Assembly (NCBI GenBank): GCA_016934645.1
Contig: JAFGSL010000233.1
Location: 1 to 16,549, forward strand
Source of the DNA: Anaerolineae bacterium
Lineage (GTDB): Bacteria; Chloroflexota; Anaerolineae; B4-G1; SLSP01
Direction: 5' to 3'
Length of the DNA stretch: 16,549 nt
Part shown: one piece after another, positions 6,372 to 13,820 of the stretch
Position numbering within the stretch: position 1 is the first letter of the stretch
How the letters are laid out: each line of letters starts with the position of its first letter
The notes under the pieces: model-generated
Told to the model about the DNA's origin: nothing
Seen by the model: the letters and a program-made list of their open reading frames with translations, nothing else
Database searches by the model: none
Position numbers and translations under genes: made by a program

Positions 6372-7535
6372 ATGCAAGCGTATATTGTGCATTTTGGTGA
6401 GTTAGGGTTGAAAGGCCGCAACCGGATTTTCTTCGTGCGCCAATTGGTCGAGAATATCCGTACAGTGCTGCACGATGCAGAAGATGCAAAAGTGAAAGCC
6501 TTTCATAGCCACGTTCTTGTCAAAGTGTTCGCTGACTTGCCCGCTGAGATCATCGAAGCGCGACTCGGCAAGATATTCGGCACCGCCTACTTCGCTCCGA
6601 CGATCATCGTACCTGCCGACTTCGAGGCGATCAGCCAGGCTGCGTTGCAACTCGCCGAGGGCATGGTGACATCGACCACCACGTTTAAAGTCGATACCAC
6701 GCGCGGGAATAAGCAGTTCCCTATCTACTCCCAGGAAGTCAATCGGGAAATTGGGGCGCGTATCGTGGAGATGACCGGTGCACCGGTCAAGCTCAAGAAT
6801 CCCGACGTGACGGTGAGCATCCAGATTTATGAGGACGCCGCCTACTGCTTCGTGCGCCGTCTACCGGGGCCTGGGGGCTTGCCAGTGGGTGTGAGCGGCC
6901 GCGTACTGGCACTCTTCTCCGGTGGGATTGATTCGCCCGTGGCAGCACATATGATGCTGAAGCGCGGCTGCACGCTGGACCTGCTGCACTTCCATTTGCT
7001 GGCGAGTACTGAACTGGCGCGCACCTCCAAGATTCCGGATATGGCACGCGCGGTACTGGCCCCGCACCGGCTTGCTGCTCCCCTGTATCTGATCTCCGCT
7101 GCGCCCTTCGAGACAGCGATGGCAGGGGTACAAACGCGTGTCGCTACAGTCGTCTTCCGGCGCTTCATTATGCGTGCCGCAGAGAAGCTTGCCCGGCGGC
7201 GAAAAGCTCTGGCGTTGGTGACAGGGGAAAGCATTGGACAGGTGGCATCGCAAACGCTGCCCAATATAAACCTGATTAGCCAGGCAACGACACTGCCCAT
7301 CCTGCGCCCGCTCATCGGATACGATAAAGCCGAAATCGTCACCGCCGCGCAAGGCATCGGCACCTACGAGCTTTCGATTCAGCCGTACAAGGATCCCTGT
7401 TCTATTCACGCGCGCAATCCGGCGACCTGGGCCAACCTGGATGAAGTTCAGCGCGTTGAAACCGAGATCGACGTGGCAAACCTGCTCGAAACGACCCTAC
7501 GCGATTACATTGACGAAGTGTGGATAAATTTCTAG
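6372..7535 (+). CDS. thiI: tRNA uracil 4-sulfurtransferase ThiI (no rhodanese domain)
   Basis: A 387-residue ThiI. The N-terminal ferredoxin-like and THUMP domains span about 1-165 and bind tRNA. The PP-loop AANH domain follows, with the ATP-binding motif SGGIDSP at 183-189 and the family signature TGESIGQVASQT at 284-295. It adenylates U8 of tRNA and adds sulfur to make 4-thiouridine; in some bacteria it also passes sulfur to thiamine thiazole synthesis. The C-terminal rhodanese domain of the E. coli enzyme is absent, as in Bacillus-type ThiI, so sulfur must come more directly from a cysteine desulfurase, which is not in this window. ATG at 6372 is preferred over GTG at 6366 because GAGGAG lies 5 nt upstream. 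It appears to be a single-gene unit. Confidence 0.95.
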   Translation: MQAYIVHFGELGLKGRNRIFFVRQLVENIRTVLHDAEDAKVKAFHSHVLVKVFADLPAEIIEARLGKIFGTAYFAPTIIVPADFEAISQAALQLAEGMVTSTTTFKVDTTRGNKQFPIYSQEVNREIGARIVEMTGAPVKLKNPDVTVSIQIYEDAAYCFVRRLPGPGGLPVGVSGRVLALFSGGIDSPVAAHMMLKRGCTLDLLHFHLLASTELARTSKIPDMARAVLAPHRLAAPLYLISAAPFETAMAGVQTRVATVVFRRFIMRAAEKLARRRKALALVTGESIGQVASQTLPNINLISQATTLPILRPLIGYDKAEIVTAAQGIGTYELSIQPYKDPCSIHARNPATWANLDEVQRVETEIDVANLLETTLRDYIDEVWINF

Positions 7536-7659
7536 ACTGTGCCGGGCGCAATCGGGCCGGTTCCCTATCGCGGCAAATCGTTCTTTTATAGATTCTAAGC
7601 TGCGTCCGGTAGCAAATTGGTAAATCAAAGCTAAAATGGGGACTGGATTTCTTGACTTT

Positions 7660-7687
7660 CAACCCACAACCTGGAACCTGCAACTTT
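7660..7687. repeat. Degenerate heptamer tandem repeat (CAACCTG)
   Basis: Four successive 7-bp units: CAACCCA, CAACCTG, GAACCTG, CAACTTT, lying 20 bp before the amaP-like start codon. The period of seven recalls the short tandemly repeated heptamers described in cyanobacteria. A second heptamer array with other units lies at 13786-13820. Confidence 0.6.
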
Positions 7688-7707
7688 TTCATCAAGGAGG
7701 ATAAAAG

Positions 7708-8418
7708 ATGAATACGATTAACCGCGTTATCATTGTTGTGGCGCTATTGGCTTTGATGGCGCTACTTACCGCAGTCTGCATCTTGCCTCACATCATTCTC
7801 ACCAATGTTGGACAATGGCTCGTTGACTTAGGCCACTACTTCAACAGTGTGCAACCGGTATGGCGATTGATTCTGGGCCTGTTACTGGCGCTGCTCCTGA
7901 ACATCATCATACTGTTTCTGATCTTCCTGGAAGTGCGCCCTGCGCACCGGCGCTTTATCCGCGTGCAGCAGGTGACTGGTGGCATGGCAACCATCAGCAC
8001 GGATAGCATCACGCAACAACTCGCCTACCAGCTTGATCCGATCCCAGGCGTGCTCAAAGTTGCACCCAAAGTTACCGCGAAAGGCGATAAGGTGCGCGCC
8101 ATCGTCGATGTTGAGGTCGCCGCTGGCAGTGATGTACCCGACCTGGCGACAGAACTGATGGAGGCCGTGACGACGGTGTTAGTCGATAGCCTGGGTTTGC
8201 AGGTCTATGGTCAGCCAGAGGTGCGGATCAAAGTCGCGCCCAGCCCAACCCCGGTGGTGAAGAAGCCACAGCCCAAGAAGGAAAAACCGGCGCCGGAAAT
8301 GCCTCGTCAAACCCCACCGGAAACACCGCCTCAACTTCCACCGGAAAGGCCTGTCGAGGTTCCCCCATCACAGGAATGGGCCGGACCACCGCCCCTTCCC
8401 ACTGAGGAGGATCGCTGA
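7708..8418 (+). CDS. amaP: AmaP-like membrane anchor with Asp23-type domain
   Basis: A 236-residue protein resembling AmaP, the alkaline shock response membrane anchor of Gram-positive bacteria. Two transmembrane helices (about 7-28 and 52-76) form an N-terminal hairpin. They are followed by an Asp23/DUF322-like cytoplasmic domain (about 87-177, beginning GGMATISTDSITQQL) and a proline- and lysine-rich disordered tail (178-236). AmaP tethers Asp23 to the membrane in Staphylococcus and affects cell-envelope stress; here a separate Asp23 gene is not seen. ATG at 7708 follows AAGGAGG at 7 nt. It forms an operon with scpB, which starts 2 nt after its stop, and the scpB ribosome-binding site is inside its last codons. 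Family assignment is good; the gene symbol is by resemblance only. Confidence 0.78.
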   Translation: MNTINRVIIVVALLALMALLTAVCILPHIILTNVGQWLVDLGHYFNSVQPVWRLILGLLLALLLNIIILFLIFLEVRPAHRRFIRVQQVTGGMATISTDSITQQLAYQLDPIPGVLKVAPKVTAKGDKVRAIVDVEVAAGSDVPDLATELMEAVTTVLVDSLGLQVYGQPEVRIKVAPSPTPVVKKPQPKKEKPAPEMPRQTPPETPPQLPPERPVEVPPSQEWAGPPPLPTEEDR

Positions 8419-8420
8419 TC

Positions 8421-8960
8421 GTGAGTGAAACGACACCGCTAACGCCGGACGCACTCCTTGAGGCGCTCCTCTTTGCTGCCCCGCAACCGTTGCAGCTTGA
8501 GACGTTGGCCGAGGCTGCGTCTCTCTCTCTCGAAGAGGCCGAGGCCGCCCTCGCCGAGCTGGAAACACGCTTTGCTACGACGGGTCTGCGGCTACAGCGC
8601 AACAAGAAGCGGCTGCAAATCGTCTCTGCACCCGAAGCCGCTCCGCAGGTCGAGAGACTGCTTGGCCTGGAAGTACGCCTACACCTTTCGCAGGCAGCTC
8701 TGGAGACACTGGCGATCGTCGGCTACGCCCAACCGATCACACGCCCGCAGATCGAAGCCATTCGCGGCGTCAGCTCCGACAGCGTGCTGCGCACTCTACT
8801 GAATGCCGGTCTGATCGAGGAAGTAGGCCGCGCCGAAACAGTTGGTCGCCCGATCCTCTATGGAACGACGTTTGAGTTCTTGCAGCAGTTTGGTCTGCAA
8901 AAACCGGAGGATTTGCCACCGCTGGAACAACCCGAAAAACCTCGCGAGAGTTCCGCGTAG
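8421..8960 (+). CDS. scpB: Segregation and condensation protein B (ScpB)
   Basis: A 179-residue ScpB, the winged-helix (kite) subunit of the SMC-ScpAB condensin that compacts and separates chromosomes. Two winged-helix domains span about 8-85 and 88-155. The second holds the family signature: LETLAIVGYAQPITRP (95-109), then EAIRGVSSDSVLRTLL and GRPILYGTT (142-150). Length is typical. The start is GTG, supported by GAGGAGG (8404-8410) at 10 nt, located within the end of amaP, so translation is probably coupled. ScpA usually precedes scpB in an operon; it is not in this window, and an envelope-type gene stands in its place. Confidence 0.95.
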   Translation: MSETTPLTPDALLEALLFAAPQPLQLETLAEAASLSLEEAEAALAELETRFATTGLRLQRNKKRLQIVSAPEAAPQVERLLGLEVRLHLSQAALETLAIVGYAQPITRPQIEAIRGVSSDSVLRTLLNAGLIEEVGRAETVGRPILYGTTFEFLQQFGLQKPEDLPPLEQPEKPRESSA

Positions 8961-9010
8961 TGCATCCGCAACCTTCGCGGGGTTGATAGAGCATTACTGA
9001 CCCGAGCGCA

Positions 9011-9038
9011 TTATGCCAAACTTATTTACGCCTATAAA
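9011..9038 (+). promoter_or_regulatory. Weak candidate promoter of the flippase gene
   Basis: TTATGC (9011-9016), a 16-nt spacer and TATAAA (9033-9038). The -10 is good and the -35 poor. The start would be near 9045, shortly before the candidate start codons at 9063 and 9081. Confidence 0.3.
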
Positions 9039-9080
9039 GCACTGGAATAACTTTAGTTTTTCATGTTCAGGTCAGTAAGC

Positions 9081-11786
9081 ATGAAACCGCGTGAGAGCGA
9101 CCCGCCACAGTGCACTGGCGCACAGATGCGTTCGCGTGCCAGGCATTCACGCCTGGGGTGGCTTTCCGTGTTACTGGCACTGTTGATCACCCTCGGCGGC
9201 AGCACTGCCCGCGCGCAGACACCGGTGGGTGTACCGGTAGGCGTCTACTACGTAGGTCTCGAGGATACTATTGCCGAGGCCATCAATCTGGCCGAACCCT
9301 ACATCGTGCAGGTCGACCAGCCGGAGCTTGCTCAGGTGTTAGTGCTCAACGATTTCCTGCCGCGCCAGGAAGAGACCCTGCAGTTGTTTAGTGCGATGGC
9401 ACAACGCAGCGACATAGGGCTGGTGATCTTCTGTGGCCCTCAGTTCCCCCAAAGTGTTGATGATTTGAGCGCGTTGTTGGGTGTGAGCACGTTCGGTATG
9501 GCGCAGTTCAGAAACGCGCTGGCTGTCCAGAGCGGAGACCAGATTGACGCACTCCAAAATGCCATCGCGTGGAATGCTGCACCGCCCATTCAGGCGCGCA
9601 CGGTCATCTCCAACCCCAACTTGCTGCGCCCGCTCATTATCACCAGCGCACGCGAACCGGTGATTCAGCGCGTCCGGGGACGCGAGCGAGCACAAACCTT
9701 CATCGTAGGTGGGTGGCTCGCGCATCCCTCCAATCTCGAATGGCAAAGCTGGCCCTATTTTCGCTACCTCGTCTACCGCCTGATCCTCGAAGCAGCTAAC
9801 GCGCCACGCATCCTGGCCTTCGCCAACTATCCTCTCTCTCCTGTACCGCAAGGACGAGTGCAGTGGGGTATCATCGGTGGGGGCCTTGTTGTTATGTTCC
9901 TCGCCGGGTGGGCGCTCTACCTGGCTCGGCGACGGTTGTTTATGCACCCTGAGCTCTGGGACATGATCCTCATTACATCTCGTCAAAAAACACAGACGCT
10001 GACATCTTCGGAGACATCAGGACTTCCAAAGACACTAACGCTTCCAAGTTCCGAGGATTGGGAGCACGTTGGATTTCACCGTCCACTGGGCGGACTGCTC
10101 ACGCTGCTGCTCCCCTACTTCCTGCTATTGCTCCCCGTGGCTGCCTACCAGGGCGATTTGCTGCCCCGCGAATTGATCCCCTGGACGCAAACCCTGAGCA
10201 CCTGGGAAATCACCGGGCTGGGGTTGAGCGTGTTGGGTCTGCTTCTGGATATGGGAATCGGCGTCGCAGCGGTCTATTACTTTGCCACGCTGCGCATCCG
10301 CCATCCCCAGGAAGCCTTCCGCTACTTCCAATACTACATGTGGTGGCAAATGCTCAGCGGCGCGGTGCAATTCGGCCTTGCTGCCCTCGTCGCGACGCTC
10401 ATTCTACCCAGCACCGCACAAGCACATCTGGCGTTTTTCCTGGTCGCCCATGCATTGATCCAGTTCCCTGGTTTTTTCCAGTGTTTCCGGTTCTTCTTCC
10501 GCGCCGTGCAGCGACTCGATTATGACCAATACCTGGCATTGGTGCTCTTGGGGGGAATGATTTTGATCCAAAGCTGGACTGTGCAACTTTTGCGGGAGTG
10601 GGGCGCGGCACAACCAGCGCTCGGCGAAAGTATGGGCGGGATGTTGGGTCTGGGTCTAGGACTGTACCTGGCGGAACTGGCAGTCTTTATGATCGGCGTG
10701 GGGTTATACAAACACCTAGGCTACTCGCTGCGCGCATTGTTCTTACCGACGTTCGACCGGCATATCACGGGACGCATGGCAAGTTTCGGTGGACGGTTGG
10801 CATTCGGCGCGGCCTTTGTCCCGTTGGGCGCTGTTGCCCAGACAGTGCTCCTGCCTCGCTTGATCCCTACCTACAGCACTCTACACAATTCCTGGACGCT
10901 AGCGGTCGCCTTCGCCGCTGTCTACGACGTCCTCTCGATCAGTCTGTACAACGGCTTGCTGCCCGCGATAGCCGAAGTGCATATCCAGGGATACGAGCGA
11001 TTGCTGCGTTACTACATCAGCCAGAGTGTACATTATGGATTGTGGTTCAGCCTGTTCCTGTTCACCGCACTGTATGCCGTGGGAGATCGCGTCATCCTCG
11101 GCACAATGGGGACGTCAGCGACGGAGGTCGTTCACTGGCTGCTGCCGATCCTGCTGTGGGGATCGTTCCAATGGCTGGCCTGGTCTGCCAACCAGATTTT
11201 GATCGCACTAGGTCGCCCAGCAACAGTCTCGTGGCTAACCATCGGCGAACAAATGGTGCGCGTGGGGCTACTGGCAGTGTTGGCCCCACCCTACAGAATG
11301 ATGGGACTGCCGATTGCCTTTGCCGGCGCACTGATGTTGCGCGGACTTGTAGGCTGGTGGTTTGTCGGGCGAGCGACCGGGCGCACGCGCGTCTACGTGT
11401 GGCAGACATTCATCGCTCCCATCGGTGCCGCGGCAGCACTCTATGCTTTTCTCGGGATTGTAGAAGAATGGATGTGGACACCGACGATCTCAGCCAGCGT
11501 TATGCTGCTGTTGGTGGGACTAACCGCGGGGCTGGCAGTATACGGCTTCCTCACCGCGCTGTTGGGCGGATGGGACAGCGGCGGTATCGCCGAACTGGCG
11601 CGCGCGACGCGCCTCAGTGGTCTCGGCTGGCCACTGGCGTGGCTACTCACGACTGCCGTACGCCTGGGCGCTCAACTCTCGCCGTTGCATGGACGTTTTC
11701 CAACAACGTTACGCGAATTCGCCGAAGAAGAGGCACGCGCCGCCACGTTAGGCATGCGCGAATTCCCCTCTACCACCGGCGAGTGA
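9081..11786 (+). CDS. MOP-superfamily lipid flippase fused to exported N-terminal domain
   Basis: A protein of 901 residues from this start. A basic stretch and hydrophobic core (about 26-40) ending in ARA (43-45) form a signal peptide. Residues about 46-255 are soluble and should lie outside the membrane. This part alternates short beta strands and helices (e.g. VLVLNDFLP, GLVIFCGPQFP) and was not matched to a named family. A transmembrane helix at about 262-282, a polar linker (about 290-330) and then 12 or more hydrophobic segments to about 860 follow. The segment order, with internal pseudo-repeats, resembles MATE/Wzx/MurJ-type flippases that turn over lipid-linked sugars. Typical flippases have 430-550 residues. 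ATG at 9081 has AGGT at 8 nt; ATG at 9063 has no site; ATG at 9126 also leaves a full signal peptide. The 3' end overlaps the convergent Nudix gene by 115 bp. Confidence 0.75.
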   Translation: MKPRESDPPQCTGAQMRSRARHSRLGWLSVLLALLITLGGSTARAQTPVGVPVGVYYVGLEDTIAEAINLAEPYIVQVDQPELAQVLVLNDFLPRQEETLQLFSAMAQRSDIGLVIFCGPQFPQSVDDLSALLGVSTFGMAQFRNALAVQSGDQIDALQNAIAWNAAPPIQARTVISNPNLLRPLIITSAREPVIQRVRGRERAQTFIVGGWLAHPSNLEWQSWPYFRYLVYRLILEAANAPRILAFANYPLSPVPQGRVQWGIIGGGLVVMFLAGWALYLARRRLFMHPELWDMILITSRQKTQTLTSSETSGLPKTLTLPSSEDWEHVGFHRPLGGLLTLLLPYFLLLLPVAAYQGDLLPRELIPWTQTLSTWEITGLGLSVLGLLLDMGIGVAAVYYFATLRIRHPQEAFRYFQYYMWWQMLSGAVQFGLAALVATLILPSTAQAHLAFFLVAHALIQFPGFFQCFRFFFRAVQRLDYDQYLALVLLGGMILIQSWTVQLLREWGAAQPALGESMGGMLGLGLGLYLAELAVFMIGVGLYKHLGYSLRALFLPTFDRHITGRMASFGGRLAFGAAFVPLGAVAQTVLLPRLIPTYSTLHNSWTLAVAFAAVYDVLSISLYNGLLPAIAEVHIQGYERLLRYYISQSVHYGLWFSLFLFTALYAVGDRVILGTMGTSATEVVHWLLPILLWGSFQWLAWSANQILIALGRPATVSWLTIGEQMVRVGLLAVLAPPYRMMGLPIAFAGALMLRGLVGWWFVGRATGRTRVYVWQTFIAPIGAAAALYAFLGIVEEWMWTPTISASVMLLLVGLTAGLAVYGFLTALLGGWDSGGIAELARATRLSGLGWPLAWLLTTAVRLGAQLSPLHGRFPTTLREFAEEEARAATLGMREFPSTTGE

Positions 11787-12268
11787 AAAGCCATACGCAA
11801 CCCGTCCTCGGAGAAAGTGTAATGGCCGTAGATCAAGGAACCAGGTTCCAGTACACGCGGGAGCAATTCCGGCAAATCCTCGACCAGCGGAAGCGCGCCA
11901 ATCTCCGAGCGTGCCACCCAAACCGGCTTACCTTCGATTGAGGGGCGGAGTTCGCTTGAGGAGGCCACACCAGAAAAGACAAAGAAGATCACACCGGGCG
12001 CGGAGGCCAACGTCACGTGGACGACGGCACGAAGTGTGAGTGCCTCCACGGTCAGCCCGGCCTCCTCGCCAACCTCGCGCACCGCTGCCTGGTACGGCGT
12101 CTCCCCTGGTTCAATGTGCCCGCCCAGACCGTTGTACTTCCCGGCCCACAGCTTCTTATCCGGCGCACCGCGCAACAACAATACCTCGTCGCCACGCGTC
12201 AAAAACACCAGCACACGCGGGATGACCGCGTAGCGCACACCGGCATTCAGTTGATCCTCAGGGCGCAT
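11672..12268 (-). CDS. Nudix hydrolase, MutT-like
   Basis: A 198-residue Nudix pyrophosphohydrolase. The complete box G-x5-E-x7-REV-x-EE-x-GL is at residues 50-72 (G50, E56, R64-E65, E68-E69, G71). The preceding LWAGKYNGLGG resembles MutT/MTH1-type enzymes that clean damaged nucleotides such as 8-oxo-dGTP, though the substrate cannot be fixed by sequence. The core ends near residue 155. The last ~38 residues are encoded on the strand opposite the flippase's cytoplasmic tail, lack clear family likeness and look like a late extension. ATG at 12268 overlaps the stop of the upstream toroid-like gene by 11 nt, so translational coupling is expected; its own ribosome site is weak. Confidence 0.9.
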   Translation of the reverse strand: MRPEDQLNAGVRYAVIPRVLVFLTRGDEVLLLRGAPDKKLWAGKYNGLGGHIEPGETPYQAAVREVGEEAGLTVEALTLRAVVHVTLASAPGVIFFVFSGVASSSELRPSIEGKPVWVARSEIGALPLVEDLPELLPRVLEPGSLIYGHYTFSEDGLRMAFHSPVVEGNSRMPNVAARASSSANSRNVVGKRPCNGES

Positions 12269-13244
12269 AGACGGTATCCCCGTAGGTCAACGTCAACGCG
12301 TAGACAGCCTCGAACGTGAGCCAGCGGCTGGGATGGAAAAGGCGCTCTTCAGATAGCGCCGGGGATGGACGAGCTTTGTTCCAACGGCCTTCGTCGGTCT
12401 TGAGCGAAAGCAGCGAATGAAGCCAGCCTTGAAAACGGGGATGCATGTGGAAGCCCGTCTGCGCCATCACACGGCATAGTTCCACGATGTCAGCGCGATA
12501 ATAGCGTGGAAAGGTGGGCTGGAGCCATTCCACATCGCGCCCGCTAAAATCAAAGGGATAGTTGATGAGAGATTCACCCAACACAGCGATCGCGGCCTCT
12601 TCGTCCGCGCCGCGCTGCTCAGCCGGGATGCTCACAAGTGCGGCCAACGCTTTGACCAATCCATGCGCACAAGCACCGCTGGCAATCGGGCATTCCAGTA
12701 ATTCTGGACGCAAGAGCACTGTATGGAGCAACGCCGCCAACGCCGAACGCACGCGCAGATCATCCTCGTAGCCGAAGCCCCACATAATCTGCAGTGCCAT
12801 CCCGGTATAGCAGAGCCATGACGCACTCTCACTACCCACGCCGGTACTGCCAGCAGCAAAACGACCATCCTCACCACGCCCCCGGTCGAGCAGATTTTCA
12901 CACGCTGGTTCGACTTCTGGGAAATGCGGGCGGCAGAACTGCGACATTCCGAGCTGCATAAAAAGGTAGAGCGTGCCGAAGTTGCCCAGTGCACCGCCGA
13001 AATAGGGATCATACTCGCGGCCCCAGAAGTTGACGTGATCCCAATGCTCCCGCAAGATGACGATAGGCGACCAGGCCAGCAGCCTGGCGTTTTCCTCATG
13101 CAAGGCCGCCTCGGGTCTCTTGAATAGATGGCGCAACGTCAACAGCCGGGCAGAAGGATTTACGGGATCCAATAACCAAGGAACCGGATCCCTTTTGAGC
13201 AGATCCAACCACCGCGTAGCGAAAGACCGCGTACCGGATGGCAT
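12258..13244 (-). CDS. Conserved hypothetical, possible alpha/alpha-toroid (prenyltransferase-like)
   Basis: A 328-residue soluble protein not firmly recognised. It is helical and rich in Trp, Leu and Ala, with repeated short motifs GEDGRF (124-129) and TDEGRWN (283-289). These resemble the QW-type turns of alpha/alpha-toroid proteins such as terpene cyclases and prenyltransferase beta subunits. Other marked blocks are WGREYDPYFGGALGNFGTL (74-92), SESASWLCYTG (138-148) and CPIASGACAHGL (185-196). The cysteine and histidine residues there might bind metal, but that is speculative. No cyclase DxDD motif was seen. The gene is between the adenosine-specific kinase (30 nt upstream) and the Nudix gene (11-nt overlap), which suggests a shared nucleotide- or metabolite-related role. 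ATG at 13244 has only a poor GAGG site. Confidence 0.8.
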   Translation of the reverse strand: MPSGTRSFATRWLDLLKRDPVPWLLDPVNPSARLLTLRHLFKRPEAALHEENARLLAWSPIVILREHWDHVNFWGREYDPYFGGALGNFGTLYLFMQLGMSQFCRPHFPEVEPACENLLDRGRGEDGRFAAGSTGVGSESASWLCYTGMALQIMWGFGYEDDLRVRSALAALLHTVLLRPELLECPIASGACAHGLVKALAALVSIPAEQRGADEEAAIAVLGESLINYPFDFSGRDVEWLQPTFPRYYRADIVELCRVMAQTGFHMHPRFQGWLHSLLSLKTDEGRWNKARPSPALSEERLFHPSRWLTFEAVYALTLTYGDTVYAP

Positions 13245-13274
13245 GATGTGAGGGCCTCAGTGCGTGACGCTAGA

Positions 13275-13766
13275 CTAGAGTTTGTAACCAATCATTCGCA
13301 AGAAATCCTTGCGCCAGGCAATATCTTCTTCGCCTTCGATGCCCTGCGTCAGCATTCCGTCGATGATGCCCAGGATGCCGCGCCCTTGTTCAGTCGTGGC
13401 GACGATGACCTGGGTGGGATTGGCCGTCGCACAGAAAATGCGCGCGACTTCAGGAACCATTTTGACAGTGTTAAGCACGTTGACGGGATAGAAACCCTCG
13501 CCCAGGAAAATGATGAAACTGTGCCCAGCGCTCAGTGCCAGCGCGTTAGTGCGCGCCAGTTCGAGCATAGCTTCATCAGTACCGGACCAACGCACCAGGG
13601 ACTTGCCCGATGCCTCGCAAAACGCGATGCCGAACTTGATGCCAGGGATAGCAGTGACCAGTGCCTCGTGCAGGTCTTCCACTGTTTTAATGAAATGAGA
13701 TTGACCTAAGATGAAGTTGATCGCTTCCGGTTTCTCGATGGGAACGACAGTCAATTTTAAGTCCAT
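13275..13766 (-). CDS. Adenosine-specific kinase (PF04008 family)
   Basis: A 163-residue protein matching the adenosine-specific kinase family (DUF355/PF04008) over its full length. Marker blocks include PGIKFGIAFCEASGKSLVRW (41-60), SGTDEAM, GHSFIIFLGEGFYPVNVLN (81-99), FCATANP (111-117), GRGILGIIDG (128-137) and the final RMIGYKL. The family is common in archaea and scattered in bacteria. Structural work on an archaeal member showed adenosine/AMP binding, but the physiological reaction is poorly established. ATG at 13766 has AGGAGGTG about 5 nt upstream. It is the first gene of the probable kinase, toroid and Nudix operon. A heptamer repeat lies between it and cinA. Confidence 0.93.
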   Translation of the reverse strand: MDLKLTVVPIEKPEAINFILGQSHFIKTVEDLHEALVTAIPGIKFGIAFCEASGKSLVRWSGTDEAMLELARTNALALSAGHSFIIFLGEGFYPVNVLNTVKMVPEVARIFCATANPTQVIVATTEQGRGILGIIDGMLTQGIEGEEDIAWRKDFLRMIGYKL

Positions 13767-13785
13767 AAAACACCTCCTGGGAATA

Positions 13786-13820
13786 GTCCAAAGTCGAAAG
13801 TCTAACGTCTAAAGTCTGTT
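13786..13820. repeat. Heptamer tandem repeat (GTCNAAA)
   Basis: Five 7-bp units in register: GTCCAAA, GTCGAAA, GTCTAAC, GTCTAAA, GTCTGTT. The last units run into the 3' end of the cinA-like gene and contain its stop codon (TAG at 13811-13809 on the minus strand). The period equals that of the array at 7660-7687. Confidence 0.75.

Noticed and set aside
10598..11941. Plus-strand open frame of 447 codons within the flippase gene
   Set aside because: It is in another frame of the same strand, Arg-rich and without motifs, while the flippase frame encodes well-formed membrane helices. It also runs into the Nudix antisense.
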